NCBI GenBank assembly: GCA_038030265.1
Contig: CM075939.1
Span: 22,425,253-22,489,252 of the forward strand
From: Corythucha ciliata
Lineage: Eukaryota; Arthropoda; Insecta; Hemiptera; Tingidae
Direction: 5' to 3'
Length of the DNA: 64,000 nt
Shown: in pieces, positions 23,033 to 33,954 of the stretch
Position numbering within the stretch: position 1 is the stretch's first letter
How the letters are laid out: each line of letters begins with the position of its first letter
The notes under the pieces: generated by a model
The model's input: only the letters and a program-made list of their open reading frames with translations
Told to the model about the DNA's origin: nothing
The model's database searches: none
Made by a program: the position numbers and the translations under genes

Positions 23033-23844
23033 CGTGGGGGTCGTCGAACGTAAACCGACCCGGCGAGCAGCTAATGGAGGATTTGGTAATAATAGGTCTT
23101 ATTGTGGAGAATAGGGGGGATGAGCCCACCTTTGTAGTTAGGAACAGGCAAGAGGTCATTCACGTGACCCTGAGCCTGGGGAGTATGGGTAGGCTAATTA
23201 GTAACTGGAGGGTGCAAGAGGGGGTGATAACGTCGGACCACCGACCTATTATGTTCACAGTAGGAGCCGAAGGAGACAAAGCGGAACCCGAACGGAACCC
23301 CAGACATACAGACTGGGATAGATTCGAGCGGGAGGTAGGAAGAATGGTGAAGTCCGGGGGGTTATCCATTGACGAAGAGGAAAGAGAGGTAAGGGAAATA
23401 CTAACAGAAGCGTTTCAGGTGGCCTGCCCAGAGCAAAGGAGGAAGCCCAAAAAATCCCCTTGGTGGGGCTTAGGGCTCCGCTTGCTCAAAAGGGCGACCA
23501 GAGTGGCCGCGGAAACCGCGAAGGCAACAGGGAACGACGAGGACTGGGAGGCCTACCACGCGGCTAGGAAAGCATACAAGACTGGAATTCGCCGCACCAA
23601 GAAAGATACATGGATGACCTATTGCGAGGGAATTGAGGAAACAGGAGAGGCGGCGAGACTCGTTCGTATCGTACGGTCAGAACCGAATGGTAATGTAGGA
23701 TCACTAACGCTTCCGGACGGTGGTTCGGTGGTTGATGGATTAGGTATCGCGACACACTTGCTAAATACTCATTTTCCAGGGTGCAGGAGCAAGGAGGTCG
23801 TGCCACTGAGGGGTGGAACAGAGGACGAAGATGCGACGTGGTGA
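23033..23844 (+). pseudogene. ORF2 part 2: endonuclease C-terminus and linker
   Basis: After the frame shift the reading continues AWGSS, then ITSDHRPIMF (near 23228-23260), the SDHxP signature holding the catalytic Asp-His of AP-type endonucleases. A basic linker follows, with KSPWWG and a helical lysine/arginine-rich stretch (about 23450-23640). This stretch usually precedes the RT fingers and may bind nucleic acid. The frame stays open to 23844, but RT sequence is already read in another frame from about 23781, so a second frame shift lies between. Confidence 0.8.
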
Positions 23845-24812
23845 TCTCGAAGGAGCGATTCAACTGGGCACTCAGCTCCATGGGACCCTACAAGGCAGCA
23901 GGATTGGACGGAATACACCCGTGTGCCATCCAGCATGCCGGGGGGAGGCTTCAGGACAGAATAAGACGACTCTTCGTCAGGTGCCTGGCAGCCAGGAAAG
24001 TACCCACGGCCTGGAAACGGGTGAGAGTTGTTATTATTCCTAAAGGTGGCGGAAAGCATGCCAAAGCGGAGGACTTTAGGCCTATTAGTGTAAGCAGTGT
24101 ACTTTTAAGACTGATGGAAAGGGTAATTCAATTATACATGAGGGAATCATTGGCTACTGGGGGAGTGATCCACCAAAACCAGCATGCGTACACGGCGGGG
24201 AAGTCGACCGACTCGGCCCTTCACGACTTACTGGTGAGGGTGGAGGGGTCGGTGGCCCAGAAAGAGTACGCGCTGGCTCTTTTTTTGGATATTGAAGAGG
24301 CATTTAATAGGGTACATAGGGAGTGTACTGTGGCAACTCTAGGGCACTTTAGGGTGGAGACGAGGCTGATTCAATGGATAGACTACTCGCTGAGTCATAG
24401 GTGGGTGGTCGCTAAGGTGGGCGGCGATAGGGTGGAAAAAATAGCCAGTAGGGGGGTGCCCCAGGGCTCAATTCTCTCGCCTCTTCTCTGGATACTTGTG
24501 GTACATAGTCTTATAAGGGAATTAGTGGAAAAGGGCTATTATGCGCAATTTTTTGCGGATGACGGAGCCATAGTGGTTAGGGGGAAAGATTTATCCACAC
24601 TGTGTTCCCTCATGAGGGGGGCAGTGGGGATAGTCGAGGCATGGTGTAGGCCTAGGGGTCTCACAATAAACCCTAGTAAGATGAATAATATATGGTGTTG
24701 TTCACTCACAAGAGAAAAAGGGAGGGATGGCAATCAATCCACTTTCGGGGAGAGGCCATCGCTCTCTCTAAACAGGTTAAATATTTGGGAGTCATATTGG
24801 ATGAGAAGTTAA
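23781..24812 (+). pseudogene. ORF2 part 3: reverse transcriptase
   Basis: Motifs run in the expected order: PYKAAGLDGIHP (fingers), VVIIPKGG and FRPISVSSVLLRLMERV, HAYTAGKSTDSAL, LFLDIEEAFNRV (first catalytic Asp), GVPQGSILSPLLW, and AQFFADDGAI near 24545, the FADD form of the catalytic YxDD box. The palm is therefore complete and keeps its catalytic aspartates. Past KMN (about 24680) a 5-bp expansion relative to copy 2 at 33659-35281 shifts the frame, and the remaining codons to 24812 are missense. Confidence 0.92.
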
Positions 24813-25153
24813 GGTGGAAGGAACACGTAGACAGCGTCTATAAGAAAGCTGTGGTGGCCTTTCACCAATGTAGACAAATCATGGGGAAGACCTGGGGCCT
24901 GAAACCACGGGTCATGAAGTGGATATACACAGGAATCATCCGACCGCGCATCCTGCACGGGGCGGTCGCGTGGTGGAGGGGGATAGTGAAGGGAGGGGGG
25001 GCGGATAGGCTCACAAAAATACAAAGGCTTGCTTGCCTGGCGATTTTGGGGCCATTCCGGACAACCCCTACGAGGGCCATGGAAAGATTACTAGGCCTGA
25101 AGCCCTTGGACATTGAAGTCAGGGGTCGGGCACTTGAAGTTGCCTCAGGTTGA
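24692..25153 (+). pseudogene. ORF2 part 4: RT thumb and connector
   Basis: The frame begins MVLFTHKRK and has VKYLGVILDEKLRWKEHV (the KYLGxxLD motif that follows the RT palm in this class), YTGIIRPRILHGAVAWW and KIQRLACLAILGPFRTTPTRAMERLLGL. It reads into RNase H in intact relatives. In copy 1 a single-base deletion near 25148, seen by comparison with copy 2, ends the frame. Copy 2 has instead lost about 40 bp of this region. Confidence 0.9.
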
Positions 25154-25989
25154 GATGCCAGGGAGGCCTAAAGAGGGCCAGGCAGGGCCAATGGGACTGG
25201 GAAGAGGAACTAAATAGAGTATCCCCGTCCTCGGCACTTAGGCCGGATTACGTGGTTAAAAGGAATGACTTCTCGACCGAAATCAAACAGAGAGTCATTA
25301 TGAGAGAAGAAGATTGGGAATCCCGGCAAGGGGAGCTGGTGTGTTACACGGGCGGCTCCAAGAAGGGTCAGGAAGGGCCGACCGGAGCTGGAATTTTCGT
25401 GCCGGAGCTGGGGGTGGAAATAAGTATCCCGCTAGGGGGACACACCACAGTTTTCCAGGCCGAGGTGGCAGCGATCGATGCTTGTATTCGGGAGCTACTG
25501 AAGCGGAAAGTGACAGGTAGGGCGATCGGCATCTACTCTGATAGCAGGGCAGCGCTGGGGGCGATCACCAAACCCGTGGTGGACTCAGCGGCCGTGGCGA
25601 GTTGCAGAGTAGGGATACGGGACCTCCAGGGCGAAGGGAACTCCCTAACGTTGGGATGGATCCCGGGTCATAGAGGATGGCAGGGAAATGAAAAAGCAGA
25701 CGAGCTGGCCAAGCATGGCGCGGACCAGCTGGTGATAGGACCTGAACCATCGGTGGGCATTTTCCGAAGGGTGGTCTTGAGGGAGATAAGGGCCTGGGCC
25801 AGTGACCAAGCCCTGAGGAGATGGCGGACTGAACCCGGGTGCCGGCAAGCAAAACTGGGAATCAATGAGGAAGACCAGGAAGCTTCGGCATGGTTGCTGG
25901 GAATAACACGGGTTAAGCTTAGGCTGATAGTAGGGATGTATACAGGACATTACGCCCTTAATAGGCATCTGTCAATCATGGGGCAGTAG
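25150..25989 (+). pseudogene. ORF2 part 5: RNase H domain
   Basis: The frame shows LVCYTGGSKKG (first acidic site changed: the usual YTDGS reads YTGGS), AEVAAIDACI with the glutamate, IYSDSRAALGAI with the second catalytic aspartate, and WIPGHRGWQGNEKADELAK with the His and the final Asp. It is followed by a conserved helical region ending NRHLSIMGQ and a TAG. The Asp-to-Gly change removes one catalytic residue; the minus-strand copy 2 reads YTDDS at that place and keeps the aspartate. The stop after MGQ is shared by both copies. Confidence 0.92.
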
Positions 25990-26162
25990 GGGAGCCCGAC
26001 TGCGAAAGGAGTGGGGAGGCTGAGGAAACCGCGGAGCACGTCGTATGCGAGTGTGACGGCTACGCGGCGGCCAGATACACCATTTTTGGTGACGATAGGA
26101 TATCCTTCCCCAGCTTCTCAAAGGAGAATGGGACCCGTCTCCCATTCTCCTGGAAAGAATAA
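25985..26162 (+). pseudogene. ORF2 part 6: C-terminal Cys/His motif in a shifted frame
   Basis: In a different frame from the RNase H, the sequence reads GEPDCERSGEAEETAEHVVCEC, which aligns with the C-x2-C...ET-x2-H-x3-C knuckle at the C-terminus of many RNase H-bearing non-LTR elements, but with serine in place of the second cysteine. Copy 2 has the same serine. The frame ends in FSWKE and TAA at 26160-26162. Downstream lies the 3' UTR, then the poly-A. Confidence 0.7.
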
Positions 26163-26291
26163 ATAGGTTTGAGGAGCCGTACTAGGCTCTTCCAAGTCCG
26201 GGCCCCAAGTGGGTATGGTGTATGGGCCGAAAGGCTTTTGGCACCTTCGGAGTCGGGAGACCGTCCGAGCCCTTTGAAAAAAAAAAAAAAA

Positions 26292-26811
26292 GATGCAGAA
26301 AAACCAGCAATTCGCGGCTAAATTGGAGAAAAAGTGCCGATTCGCGGATAAAGTTAACAAAAAGTGCTCATCTGCAGCTAAAATGAAAAAAACCGCCCAT
26401 TCACGGATCAATTTAAGAACATCCACTTATTATCGGCTAATATTTAGAAAACACGAATTCGCGGATTTTTTAAGGCCTTTTCGTGGCTAAAAGTAAGCAA
26501 AACCGCTTAACGGCTTAAAGTGAAAAAAAATCGCTAATTCGTGGCAAAAATTGAGAAAAACCTCTAATTCGCACCTATGAAACTGAGAAATAGATGCGAT
26601 CGATCGCTCATAAGCTCAGCCAGTATTGATAATACGCCAAAACGTGATTTTTGAGAATAAATGCTAATTCACATTGATGTAAGCGAATTAAAACGGAAAT
26701 TCACGGATCAAACAGGAAAAAGTGCTTATCTCGGGGCTACAATGGAGAGAAAACGTTAATTAGCGCCGATTAGTGGATCAATTTGAGAAATTTGCTAACT
26801 AGAGGCTATGA
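26292..26811 (+). repeat. S2 satellite block, right of the retrotransposon
   Basis: Continues the array interrupted at 22064; monomers carry AATTCGCGGCTAAAATTGAG and AATTCACGGATCAATTTAAG variants. Confidence 0.75.
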
Positions 26812-26985
26812 GGCCGCGTACACTCGAAGCGACTGAAAAGAAACCAAACTGTTTTGGAGACTTCAGTCACTACCATGTGCGGAGTCTTGTCAAAATACAA
26901 GGAAAGAGACTCATAGGTGACTGGTTTGTCCGTTTGTAACACAAGTTTCCAACCAGTTTCTTTTCAGTCGCACCGCACTAGGAAA
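26812..26985. mobile_element. MITE with GCGACTGAAAAGAAAC inverted repeats
   Basis: GCGACTGAAAAGAAACC (26829-) and its complement (about 26955-26972) are inverted. The left terminus reads GGCCGCGTACACTCG while the right outer part is shorter and diverged. The interior is ~110 bp of unique sequence with no coding capacity. No target duplication was resolved. Confidence 0.6.
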
Positions 26986-29211
26986 AAGGTCGGTTGTTTT
27001 CACTCTGTTAAGACACTAATTCGGTCAAATTATCGGTCAAAATCAACCGTTTTCGACCGACCGTGAAAAAGTTTACTCTGTTGAAACAGCATTTCGCCGA
27101 GTTAATAGGCTGAAGACACCCAAAAGACCGTGCAAAGTGGTCAAATAAGCTAATTTCTAACGCAGCTCACGGCTAATTCAAGAATTAACCGAGTCCTGGA
27201 AACTTGGTTAATATAAGCGAGGGTGTTGCGTTAACCGAGTGGGCTGGAAATCCCCACCACTTCGATTTCTCTTTTTTGGAGATAAGACTGAGCTATTCGG
27301 TCGGTATGCCTTTAATCAACTCAAGTCGGTTCAAGAGACGGTCAGTTTTATTCGTATTTAACAAAGCTGTCCAAGGACTGCTTTGGTGAAAACTCCTACT
27401 CGGTTAAACTTGTCGTGGTTTAACCGACAGTTATCGCCCGCTCGGTTGCGTCTTAGATGACTTAACGGAGTGAACTTGGTTATGAAAATACGGCAGTGAT
27501 GATGCGCATGCCAAGTGCTCTGTAAACTAGGGTTTCTAGCCTCACATCACAACTCACTTCTCCATGTTCCGCCACCACTGCAACGAGATTTTAAATTATT
27601 TTTTACTTTTTTTTTTATGAGTGAATGTGAGAAACTATTGAGACGCAGACTGTGATATAGACTTCCATCCTGAAATACAGAGCGGGGCCCCATCCAATTT
27701 GAGAGAGTGGAAGACTCCTGAACCATAACTTCGAGAAATCACTGGTAAGTACCTATTTGTTTTACATAATTTAACACGTTTTTTCGGGTCATTGAATTGG
27801 AGAACTGATAAAGCGTCGAACCAAAATTTAGGAGATTTTAAATGAACTTTGTTTCTTGTTTCTTTGTTTTTGTTTTTTGTTTTACAAATAAGTAATTATT
27901 AATGTGTAGTAATCCTTGCGTAATGTAATCCTCTGTTGAAGACAGTTCAATCAAATTCAGTAACGTCGGTCACTTCGTGTTTTAGCAGAATCGGGTGGTA
28001 CAGCTCCCTCACCACCTAGAAGCTTTGACCCAGCTGAACGGTTGATATTCTTCCAGCCTACTCAGCTCGGTTGATAGAACTGTTGTTAGAACTGACAAGT
28101 ATGAGTGTATGTGGGCAAGGGGCTGTGAATCACAATTTTTGCCTCTTTAATCAGTCCATTTTATTTAGTGATGGTAGATATTGGTTTATACTTCGTCTTT
28201 GTCGTCTTGTGTGGTAGATATTACGTCTTTGTACTTTCAAACATGTTTAGATTCTATTTCACGTCGCTTCGCTCCTCGCAATGACGGAGCTTGTACGCCG
28301 TCTGCGCCACATTTTGCCTTCTGATTTTCCCAAAAAAACTCTTTCTTTCAGACTTCATTTAGGGTGTAGTTCAACCAACTCTCGGGACTCTTTTTTTTTT
28401 TTTTAAATTAAGAGGAGAGGTTTTATAGAGGGGAGAAAACCTTGCGAATTCTTAAATCTACAAAACATTTCATTATTATTTATTTATTTATTTATTCTAT
28501 GCATGGCATATAATTCTTCCAATATTTATTTTTCAGCTCTCAAGGATTATACTCCTAGCTGTCCTAACGCTGCATGTTTTTAAATAAATGAAGCCTGGAT
28601 ATGAACTTTCCCATTTCTCAACACGCTAAGAACAATAGGTGAACAATGATAACCAGTCATTCGTAACACTCAGAAATAGTATAAATTTAAAATTGCATGG
28701 TTATGGGTTCAATTCTTTGTTACATATTACTATGTATTATCTTTCATGTATTCAGGTCTATGTATTCATTATAATTTTATTTTATTCATTTTTCTCATTT
28801 TTTTTTAGCTAATAAATGAGTTTTCGACCGAACTAATCCTATAACACTTTCTATATTAACCGGATTGGGGTACCTTAGACTATCATCCAATCTGACGAAG
28901 GACAGTTGTCGTCAGCCGATCAGTCTGTCGACGCGACGTATAGGATGCTGCTCGGTTGATTCGAAGCTGCTGAATGTAGTAGCTTCAAAATTGACCTAGT
29001 GTAAACACACAATTTAAACAACCGATTTTTTTTTAATTGACAGAGCGATTGGTTGGCTTGATTCAACCGAATGGTTCGTTAAAATTGACGGAGTTATTGG
29101 TTGATACGGTTCAACCGAATAATTCGTCAAAACTGACTGAGTGATCGGTTGATTTGTATCAACCGTTGTATCTACCGTACGTTTCAACGTACGGGTTGAA
29201 ACGTAGAAAAA
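26986..29211. other. Unassigned segment rich in CGGTTNA / ACCGA motifs
   Basis: The outer parts (26986-27480 and 28820-29211) are studded with GGTCGGTT, AACCGAGT, TCAACCGA and similar words on both strands, while the middle (27480-28820) lacks them. The arrangement recalls subterminal repeats of a DNA transposon, and the segment separates two S2 blocks as an insertion would. No terminal repeat, target duplication or transposase was found. A donor-like CTG|GTAAGTA at about 27745 was not supported by a coding exon. Confidence 0.4.
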
Positions 29212-30600
29212 ACCGGTAAATAATTCACGGCTAAAGTTGACAATAAGCGCTCATCCGCAGCTAAAATAGAAAAAGGCCGATTTGCAGATCAATTCGAGAA
29301 AGTCAGCTAAAACACCTAAATCAGAAATACGTGGCAAAAATTGATAAAAAGTCACGATTTACGTGACTTCTTATGGTCGACAGCTCTTCAAACACCTCAC
29401 TACCCAAAGTTGAGAAAAAACGCTGATTCACGGATATAGTACCTAAATAAGAGAAAACCCGCTAATACGGAGCTAATTAGCGAATCAATTCGATTAAATT
29501 CGCTGACTGGCGGCTGAAATTAAGAAAATAATTCATCGCTATAAAATTTATAAAGCGCTAATTCACACTTTTTGAAGACAACTTCGTGGCTAAAGAGAAA
29601 ATGACTAATTCGGGGTTAAAATTGTGAAAAATGGCCAAATCCATGCTAAAATTGAGGAAAATTGCTAATTTGCTGATAGAAACTGAGAAAAAACGCTAAT
29701 TTGCGGCTAAAGTCGACAAAAAACACTCATGTGCAGCTAAATTTGAAAAAAAACCGCCCATTTGTGGATAAATTAGAGAAAGATCCGGGGATAAAGCAGT
29801 AGGTACTTAATTCGCGACCATGATTGAGGATAAGCCATGATTAGCTGCTAAAATGGAGAAAAATGCTAATTCATGGATGTATTTAAGCAAACCTGGTTAA
29901 CTAACATGCGACTGAAACTTATAGTAACACTTGCTAATCCCTGGCTAAAATTGTGATGGAGAAGCGCTCAGAGAAAAGGCGCTAATTTGCGGCAAGAATT
30001 CAGGAAAAACGTTCATTCTCATATGAAATAAAAAAGAAATGCTAATTTCCGAATCAATTTGAGTAAATCGGCTAATTTGTGGCTAAAATTCGGATAACGT
30101 GAATTCTCGGTTCTTGAAAGCCAACTATATTCGTTGCTCAAACTGACAACGAGAAAAACGCTACTTCGGGGCTACAATTGAACAAAATGACCAGTTCCAG
30201 GGTATATAAAATATTGAGAAAATCGTCAATTCGCAGACAGAAATGAGAAATGGTGCCGATAAAAAAGATAGAAGGATCTAAATCGCGGGATGACAACAAG
30301 AAGAAGGTGGATTCAGGATAAAAACGCTTTATCGCAGCTAAAATTTGGAAAAACGCTAATTAACAGGTTAAATTTAGAAAAATCGCTAACTATACCAGCT
30401 AAACCTCGGGAAAGCTACACGTCGAGCTAAACATGAGAAAAATTCGCAATTCAACTGTGAATATAAGTGCTGCTGATTTAAGGATAAAGTGTGGAAGAAG
30501 CGATAATACGCAGCTAAAATTGAGGAAAAATCCATTAGTGGCTTATGTTGAGAAAAAGGCACGCTTTTTGATGCTATACATAATAGTATTTCTTGCATAT
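29212..30600 (+). repeat. S2 satellite block, largest array
   Basis: About 40 degenerate monomers of the GCTAATTCGCGG/AAATTGAGAAAAA type. It ends in the F2 terminus AGGGGCCTCACAGAG (30613). A 36-bp foreign insert at 29367-29402 is identical to 31203-31238. Confidence 0.8.
29367..29402 (+). repeat. 36-bp segment identical to 31203-31238
   Basis: Both copies start CTTCTTATGGTCGACAGC and end CACCTCACTA without a mismatch; the flanks are unrelated. Confidence 0.9.
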
Positions 30601-30670
30601 TTGGAGACTGTAAGGGGCCTCACAGAGATTTCCGCCACCGCGGGCCCTGATAGGTGAAGATCCGACTCTG

Positions 30671-30974
30671 GCTCCTTTTCACCATGGGTAAAATATATGT
30701 TTAAAATTGTTTTTTCTTCGGCTGGAGAAGGATCGGAAAAGCGTTGGTTTCAATGGAAACTGATTGGAAGCGCCGGGAATTGGTTCTATTCCTTATTCAG
30801 ATCTTATTCCTTTCATAAGTCATTAACACTTAATGAGACATTGGAACCCGCTACACAGCTCATTTACCGAAGTCCTCATGCCTACAAACCGAAACCGGCT
30901 ATTTACTTAGTGCGAGGTTTCTCTTAACAACTTGTTCCATCACCCTGATGGGACTAAGTATGAATTCTTCTGAA

Positions 30975-31007
<33 letters not shown>

Positions 31008-33031
31008 CAACAGATTCCAGGTATACAGCCTATGAGGCTATAGCTTGCAAGGAGCAGTATTATTTGTGGTTAATGAGAATGGGAGTGGGTCGAAATTTGT
31101 TTTATTTTATTTGTTCTTTCACTCGGATTTATGATGGCTTTATTTGGAAAAGAAAGAATGACGGAGAGTGGGAGAAGCCAGTCGTCTCTGAAAAATAATC
31201 ACCTTCTTATGGTCGACAGCTCTTCAAACACCTCACTAATTGGTTTAAAGAAACCAATTTTCCAAAGGGAATTAGTTTACAAATACCCACAGTTGTTTTT
31301 TTGTACCCATCAAAACCTCAACTTCCAGATTAAAACCTCGTCAATTCCTCCCCGAAAAATCCCTGCGGTTTTGGGTTACTCCTTATTTGCTTGAAAGGTG
31401 GAAGAAAAACGTGAAAGAAATCATCCGAGCTTGATGGTTTAAATTCACTGAAAGGAAACGCACCTTCAAAATCATTATCCCTCTCATGAGCTTAAACCCT
31501 TTCCCCTTCCACGTTTAGCCAAAACAAATTTCAACCACCCATAAGGGGCTTGTTAGTCTTATTTTAATTTTGTAAGGTTGTTAAAAGAGTAACATGGAGT
31601 GGGGGGGGGGCATGGGTTTGAGAAATCCTCTTGTATAATACGGTTGCGAGTTTTCCAAATAATGACATTATTGGCGGTGTGCGCTCGGACAGCTCTTTTA
31701 AGTGCGTCCTGTAAAAACATACTGGGCTCAAGGGAGAACTTGCCACCATTAATCCATCCCCTTCATGAAACCCCCAAGCGTCCGATCAGCCCCCTTTTAA
31801 TAACAGTTCATCAACTTTTACCCTATGCATTGTTCGTGACGTTCAAACGCCATTATTGTATATATTTTTTCATGAATATCATTAAAAACTACGTTTGCTT
31901 GATGATTACGTATTTCCAAGTAAAAAGACAAATTTTGGCACATATTCTTGAAGTCGCTCAATTTGTTTTTTTTTTATTATTACGTTGCAAATTTTCTCTC
32001 TTTTTTTTTTTTTTTTTTTTTTGTAAACGACACACAGTCATTTGAAATATTGTCAGTTTTGAGGAAGTCGAGAACTTGTAAATCATAAACTCTTGACAGA
32101 TTCAAGCAAATTATCGTCTTTATAACCTCTAGATATAAATATCAGATTTAAACAGGTGCGAGAATGCGGTTATCAAATTACCCCCTTTACCCTTATCCCT
32201 GAGAATTTCTGTCAAAATCGGTTTAATTAAAATGTGTTCGCATCTCGCTTTTGTAATAAGAAGAATTATATTTTTTAAGCGAAAAGGGATAAAGTGAAGA
32301 GGATAACTGACATATTTTGACACGCCACCAACATGAAAACCTTCTCGAGAGAGAGAGCGAGAGAGAGAAAAAATGTCTGATGGATGTTGAGAGAGAAAGA
32401 ACAAAATATGAGGGGGCCACCCAGAGCGTTACTGACACTTTGCGGGTTCGAAACATTGTTTGGTATTCGGACATGAGTTTGCCATAAACAGTATACCCTT
32501 CTAGAATGGAGATGGAAAGGAGATTCCCAAACAACGTCATCTTCATCACACTGTGGACCATCCAACCCCCTTGCCTTTTAAAAAAGTTACTGAACGTGTG
32601 TGCATAACCCCCGCCCCTTAACCGACAGCACCCCATCACGCCAATGAGTGTGCGTGTATGTTTTTCCTCCTGAGAAGCATCTGGATCTAGTAACTCACTC
32701 AATCGGAAGGCTATTTTTTCCACCACCTTAGCACCCTGCTGTCGCCTTGGGTCTGCATGGGAAAGCCATCCCCTCTTGAGTGTGGACTGTCGACCGTCAT
32801 GGACTACATGGTATTTGATAATGACAACGAGTGTTGTTTGCGAGTTTCAACTTTCACCTGAAAACGACGTCGGACATCAAGTCATGTTCCGCCCCCTTTC
32901 CAAAAGTAATAATGTAAATAATGTAAAGTAATAATTAATAAATAAAACGAAAATATTTAAAACAAAATATGGTTATGGTTTCGCAGTTATGTAAGCGTTA
33001 GAGAGGGGCGTATGCATTTTAACACCCCTAT
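30671..33031. other. Unannotated DNA
   Basis: T runs at 30978-31007 and 32001-32022, a GA-rich tract at 32347-32400 and a G run near 31603. Open frames at 30697-30927, 31131-31394, 31599-32045 and 32223-32726 have no recognisable motif, and some read through low-complexity sequence. No gene is supported. Confidence 0.4.
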
Positions 33032-33500
33032 TAGTGCATTTCCTTCTGAAAATGCACTATTGGTCTCGTCGTGATGGTGGCAAACATGGGTCAAGTCATG
33101 TTTTTTTCATGTTTCAGAGCCTCTAGAGCACGAATTCAGTGTTCTCCGGAATTCATATTCTTTTTAGTGCATTTCATTTCATTTCTTTTTATTATATAAT
33201 ATATCTTCATGGCCGTTTTCTTGTAAGCACGATAACTCTCGTAGAACTTAATTCAGCGGAACGTGCTTTGGCACAAAAATCAGTAGTCATAAGACCTCGG
33301 TCGGTATTTCATTTGGGCCAAATCGGTCGAGGTGGAGAGGGGGAACATATGGGTTGAAATAGTAAAAAATCACTACAAATCACCAGTTGATTCTAGAAGC
33401 ATCATATTCGTATGAATTCCTCATGTTAAAGTAGTCTTTGATTCCCATTTTAATTTTTTGAAAAAGTCAAAAATTTTCAGCCTACGTCATAAAAATCAGT
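33032..33500 (+). mobile_element. F1 Helentron-like element, copy B, partial
   Basis: The 5' hairpin TAGTGCATTTCC...GAAAATGCACTA (33032-33059) and the GGTCTCGTCGTGATGG block match copies A and C. A second partial 5' terminus (TTAGTGCATTTCATTTC, near 33154) and an AT microsatellite follow. The body GGCCGTTTTCTTG...CGATAACTCTCG...GGCCAAATCGGTCGAGG continues to about 33480. The 3' hairpin end is absent, so the copy is 3'-incomplete. Confidence 0.75.
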
Positions 33501-33655
33501 TAAAATTTAAAATTTTCAACTTGATAAAACACTCAATTCCCCCCAGTTTATTTTGCTTTTGCCAAGATGCAGTCGATTTTCAACATATTATTCGACTATG
33601 TTTCCTCCCTTGAAGATTTAAGAATGCTTTAAGCTCAGACGCGCCTTGTTAAGCC

Positions 33656-33693
<38 letters not shown>

Positions 33694-33954
33694 GGCTCGA
33701 CGGAAAGCCTTTCGGCCCATACACCATATCCACTTGGGGCCCGGGCTCGGGAGAGCCTAGTACGGCTCCTCAAACCTATTTATCCTTTCCAGCAATCTCA
33801 GGAGACGGGTCCCATTCTCTTTTGAGAAGCTGGGGAAGAGTATCCTATCGTCACCAAAAAATAATGTATGTAGACACCGCGTAGCCGTCACACTCACAAA
33901 CGATGTGCTCCGCAGTTTCCTCAGCCTCCCCACTTCTATCGCAGTTGGGCTCCC

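Larger units (their letters stand above)
22065..26291 (+). mobile_element. Non-LTR retrotransposon, copy 1 (endonuclease/RT/RNase H type)
   Basis: The element holds a gag-like fragment, an apurinic-endonuclease-like domain, a reverse transcriptase, an RNase H domain and a C-terminal Cys/His motif, followed by a ~115-bp 3' UTR and a poly-A ending about 26291. The combination of AP-type endonuclease with RNase H fits the Jockey/I/LOA/R1 group; the exact clade was not resolved. Flanks AGATGGAGAAAA (22053-22064) and AGATGCAGAAAA (26291-26302) look like a 12-bp target duplication with one mismatch, though satellite monomers carry similar words. The left end appears truncated inside ORF1. Frame breaks near 23028, 23780, 24690, 25148 and 25985 make it inactive. 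Confidence 0.9.
20905..30670 (+). mobile_element. Possible F2 element, copy c, heavily interrupted
   Basis: The left part (20921-20965) GCGGACCTCCCCGTGCCGCC...AGGCCCCT resembles the reverse complement of the right end AGGGGCCTCACAGAG...GGCCCTGATAGG (30613-30654), so the two could be terminal inverted repeats. Between them lie S2 blocks at 21560-22064, 26292-26811 and 29212-30600, separated by a non-LTR retrotransposon, a MITE and a CGGTT-rich segment. An 8-bp match GCTCCTTT flanks the outer limits (20897-20904 and 30671-30678), but on the left it is ~15 bp away from the expected terminus. That the three blocks were once one element is inference. Confidence 0.35.

Noticed and set aside
27650..27760. 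Possible 5' UTR exon with donor CTG|GTAAGTA
   Set aside because: No coding sequence, no matching acceptor-linked exon and no promoter evidence; a single GTAAGT is expected by chance.
32223..32726. 167-codon minus-strand frame, the longest outside transposons
   Set aside because: A serine/leucine-rich stretch comes from a GA microsatellite (32347-32400) and no domain is visible.
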